Of a DNA stretch of 54,390 nt, positions 52,384 through 54,390 are shown piece by piece. The notes under the pieces are model-generated. The model was not told the origin of the DNA. It made no database searches and worked only from the letters and a program-made list of their open reading frames with translations. Positions within the stretch are counted from its first letter, which is position 1, and each line of letters opens with the position of its first letter. This DNA is from an uncultured Clostridia bacterium (GTDB lineage: Bacteria > Bacillota > Clostridia > Lachnospirales > Anaerotignaceae). The DNA lies in the NCBI GenBank assembly GCA_944380455.1, contig CALWHR010000055.1:1-54390 (forward strand), read 5' to 3'. A program made the translations under genes and the position numbers.

Positions 52384-53820
52384 ATGTCAGAAGTAAAACC
52401 ATTAAATGTAAGCGTGCTTGAGGATGTAAAACCTGTTGATACAGCTAAAGTGGATGAAATGCTTAAAGAGGCTCTTGCCGGTCTTAACAAAAAGATTATA
52501 GCCCTTGATGATGACCCTACAGGAGTTCAGACCGTAAACAACGTGTATGTTTATACAGACTGGTCAGTTCCAACACTTGAACAGGCATTTAACGACGGAA
52601 AGAGTATTTCATTTGTGCTTACTAATTCAAGAGGATTTACAGTAGCTCAGACAACTGCCGCTCATCATGAAATGGCTGAAAATATTGCCGAAGTTTCCAA
52701 AAAGCTTGGCAAAGATTTTATAATTATAAGCAGAAGCGACTCTACATTAAGAGGCCACTTCCCACTTGAAACAAGTATATTAAGAGCTGATATTGAAAAG
52801 CTTACAGGCAAGAAAATAGACGGCGAAATTCTTCTCCCATTCTTTAAAGAAGGCGGAAGATTTACTATTAACAATACTCATTATGTAAAAGAAGGCGACC
52901 AGCTTACACCAGCAGGTATGACTGAGTTTGCAAAAGACAAGACATTTGGCTATAAGTCTTCCAATATGTGTGAGTATGTAGAGGAAAAAACAAAAGGCGA
53001 GTTTAAAGCTGCCGATGTAACATGTATCGCTCTTGAGGATATAAGAAATCTTGAAATAGACAAAATAGCTCAGCAGCTTATGGCTGTAAAAGACTTTAAC
53101 AAGGTTATGGTTAACGCTGTTGACTATGTTGACGTTAAGATATTTGCCATTGCTTTCTGCAAGGCAGTAGCAGCAGGCAAAGAATTTATGTTCAGAAGCG
53201 CAGCTGCTATTACTAAGGTTTTAGGCGGTGTGCCTGACAAAGCACTCCTTACAAAAGAGGAGCTTGTTCCTGAAGGCAATACAAACGGCGGTATTGTTCT
53301 TATCGGTTCACATGTTAAGAAAACAACTATGCAGTTTGAAGAGCTTAAAAACTGCAAAAAACCTCTTAATTTTATAGAGTTCCATGCCGCAAGAGTTCTT
53401 GAAGAGGGCGGACTTGACAAAGAGGTTAAAGAAGTAATAGCAAAAGCAGAAGAGTACATATCAAACGGCCAGTCAGTAGTTGTTTATACAAGCCGTGAGC
53501 TTGTAAAGCTTGATACAGACGATAAGGATAAAATACTTCAGATTTCTGTAGATATTTCAAATGCTGTTGTAAGAGTTATAGGTGACCTTACAGTTAAACC
53601 ATCATTTATAGTAGCTAAGGGCGGCATTACATCAAGCGATGTAGGTACAAAAGCCCTTAGAGTTAAAAAAGCTACTGTTATGGGACAGATTAAGCCGGGT
53701 ATACCTGTATGGATGACAGGCGAAGAAAGCAAATTCCCTAATATGCCTTATGTAATATTCCCAGGCAATGTAGGTGAAGTAACAACACTGCGCGAAGCTG
53801 TGGAGATATTAATGGGTTAA
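52384..53820 (+). CDS. DUF1537 four-carbon acid sugar kinase family protein
   Basis: A 478-residue kinase related to OtnK, LtnK and DtnK, which phosphorylate 3-oxo- or 2-oxo-tetronates. The N-terminal DDDPTGVQT loop (about 41-49), ISRSDSTLRGHFPLE motif and the C-terminal nucleotide-binding VAKGGITSSDV are typical. The length is about 50 residues above most relatives because of an extended start. The closest combination known for these families is kinase plus 3-hydroxyacid dehydrogenase plus aldolase, also fused in some eukaryotic proteins. AAGGAG precedes the ATG; a terminator follows. Confidence 0.92.
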   Translation: MSEVKPLNVSVLEDVKPVDTAKVDEMLKEALAGLNKKIIALDDDPTGVQTVNNVYVYTDWSVPTLEQAFNDGKSISFVLTNSRGFTVAQTTAAHHEMAENIAEVSKKLGKDFIIISRSDSTLRGHFPLETSILRADIEKLTGKKIDGEILLPFFKEGGRFTINNTHYVKEGDQLTPAGMTEFAKDKTFGYKSSNMCEYVEEKTKGEFKAADVTCIALEDIRNLEIDKIAQQLMAVKDFNKVMVNAVDYVDVKIFAIAFCKAVAAGKEFMFRSAAAITKVLGGVPDKALLTKEELVPEGNTNGGIVLIGSHVKKTTMQFEELKNCKKPLNFIEFHAARVLEEGGLDKEVKEVIAKAEEYISNGQSVVVYTSRELVKLDTDDKDKILQISVDISNAVVRVIGDLTVKPSFIVAKGGITSSDVGTKALRVKKATVMGQIKPGIPVWMTGEESKFPNMPYVIFPGNVGEVTTLREAVEILMG

Positions 53821-53837
53821 TTATATAAACAAAACCG

Positions 53838-53870
53838 TAAAAGCGGGCATATTTATATGCCTGCTTTTTG
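53838..53870 (+). terminator. Terminator of the rpiR-type operon
   Basis: AAAGCGGGCATA and TATGCCTGCTTT arms with a T run. Confidence 0.85.
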
Positions 53871-54164
53871 CTTAATTACGAAAGAATTATTAACTTAGAC
53901 GGCTGATAAATAATTTTAAGTTTGAAAGTATTTATAACAAAATATTTAAAAGATAGAAAGAAGGTTTTGTGTTTAAATATGTTTAAACATAATTGAATTT
54001 AGACGTTTTTGAACATTAGAATGTTTGCTTTAATTACTTTTTTAAAATACAGACGTAATAATTTTACTTAATTTTGATATTTTTTAAACAAATGTTACAT
54101 AAATTTTATTTTATTTTGTATACTTTTATCATAAATTTTTTGTTCCCATTAAAATGCTTTATTT
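53871..54164. other. Upstream region of the sigma-54 promoter
   Basis: About 295 AT-rich bases. The perfect palindrome ATGTTTAAACAT at 53979-53990 is about 185 bp from the -12 element, a normal distance for an activator site of a sigma-54 enhancer-binding protein. A related half-site, GTTTAAA, precedes it at 53971-53977. Confidence 0.45.
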
Positions 54165-54180
54165 TTGGCACATGCTTTGC
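54165..54180 (+). promoter_or_regulatory. Sigma-54 (-24/-12) promoter
   Basis: TTGGCACATGCTTTGC at 54165-54180 has the invariant GG (54167-54168), ten bases, then GC (54179-54180). It matches the consensus TGGCAC-N5-TTGC in all positions of the core. It lies about 135 bp before the panB-like start. Confidence 0.8.
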
Positions 54181-54313
54181 TAATATATAAGTGTATGAAA
54201 ATACATAAGCCGTTTGGTATACGGCTGAAATACAGTTTTTGGTGTGTTTTTATTCACTTGAAACAGAATAATGTTTTTTCAAATTTATGGTTTAATGTGA
54301 GGAGGAGCTTGAA

Positions 54314-54390
54314 ATGAAAAAGAAAATTACAGTACCTGAAATCAGAGCCTCAAAGGGCGGAGACAAAGTAATAACAATGGTTACATGCTA
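54314..54390 (+). CDS. PanB-like 3-methyl-2-oxobutanoate hydroxymethyltransferase, N-terminus (cut by window edge)
   Basis: ATG 54314 after GAGGAGGAG; 25 codons are visible, ending VITMVTCY. The pattern (EIRASKGGDKVITMVTCY) is the usual PanB start, where the enzyme moves a hydroxymethyl group from methylene-tetrahydrofolate to 2-oxoisovalerate for pantothenate synthesis. Being behind a sigma-54 promoter at the end of a catabolic island is unusual, so a related enzyme of the PEP-mutase/PanB fold in catabolism, or the reverse reaction, is possible. Only the start can be seen. Confidence 0.75.
   Translation, partial: MKKKITVPEIRASKGGDKVITMVTC

Noticed and set aside
1..54390. CRISPR array, tRNA or rRNA genes
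   Set aside because: I saw no regularly spaced repeats, no cloverleaf with TTCGA arm and no rRNA segments.

Overview
The window is about 54.4 kb of low-GC chromosome from an anaerobic, spore-forming Clostridia, most likely a Lachnospirales or Anaerotignum-like bacterium. The reasons are a spoIIID fragment, the wal (yycFGHIJ) locus, cdaA/cdaR, ferredoxin-type proteins, strong AGGAGG-type ribosome sites with TTG and GTG starts, and sigma-A promoters with 17 bp spacers. The genus is an inference.

Layout. (1) 1-3985 is the right part of an integrated element: a D5/P4-type primase-helicase cut by the window edge, a tyrosine recombinase, a 48-residue ORF and a large serine recombinase. The element ends inside spoIIID; only the last 47 codons of spoIIID follow it (3984-4127), so the gene is split in its recognition helix. 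This resembles the sigK skin element of Bacillus and Clostridioides, but in a different mother-cell regulator. (2) 4.2-11 kb holds housekeeping and stress genes: an aldo/keto reductase with a ferredoxin tail, a MarR-MATE operon with a clear palindromic operator, DAHP synthase, an EFR1-type flavodoxin-ferredoxin, a Bcp-like peroxiredoxin and a secreted stalk-domain protein. (3) 11.2-22.4 kb is a cell-envelope block: ispE, a GntR regulator, a LysM protein, walR-walK, a small secreted protein, walH-like, walI-like, murA, walJ, rlmH and a cupin. A WalR-type direct repeat lies in front of the walH/walI part. (4) 22.4-27.7 kb has an sdpI-like gene with a nonsense codon, a MATE exporter, a gene-free 1.1 kb stretch that looks like a large structured RNA with its own promoter and terminator, a small membrane protein, a GNAT enzyme and an iron-type alcohol dehydrogenase. 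(5) 28-34 kb has a sigma-54 activator and a cdaA-cdaR (cyclic di-AMP) operon led by two unrecognised membrane proteins. (6) 34-43 kb has a strongly expressed surface protein, an rRNA methyltransferase, a LOG-family protein, a MATE exporter, pyridoxal kinase and a radical SAM protein.

(7) 43.4-54.4 kb is a catabolic island: a second iron-type alcohol dehydrogenase, a LarA-like (nickel lactate racemase family) enzyme, IclR-regulated mhpF/mhpE-type genes (4-hydroxy-2-oxoacid aldolase and acylating aldehyde dehydrogenase), an RpiR-regulated set (class II aldolase, 3-hydroxyacid dehydrogenase, DUF1537 acid-sugar kinase), and the start of a panB-like gene behind a well-formed sigma-54 promoter. Together these could epimerise, oxidise, phosphorylate and cleave a hydroxy-acid to pyruvate and an acyl-CoA. 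The substrate cannot be named from sequence alone.

The two observations most worth following are the spoIIID-interrupting recombinase element and the 1.1 kb putative structured RNA.
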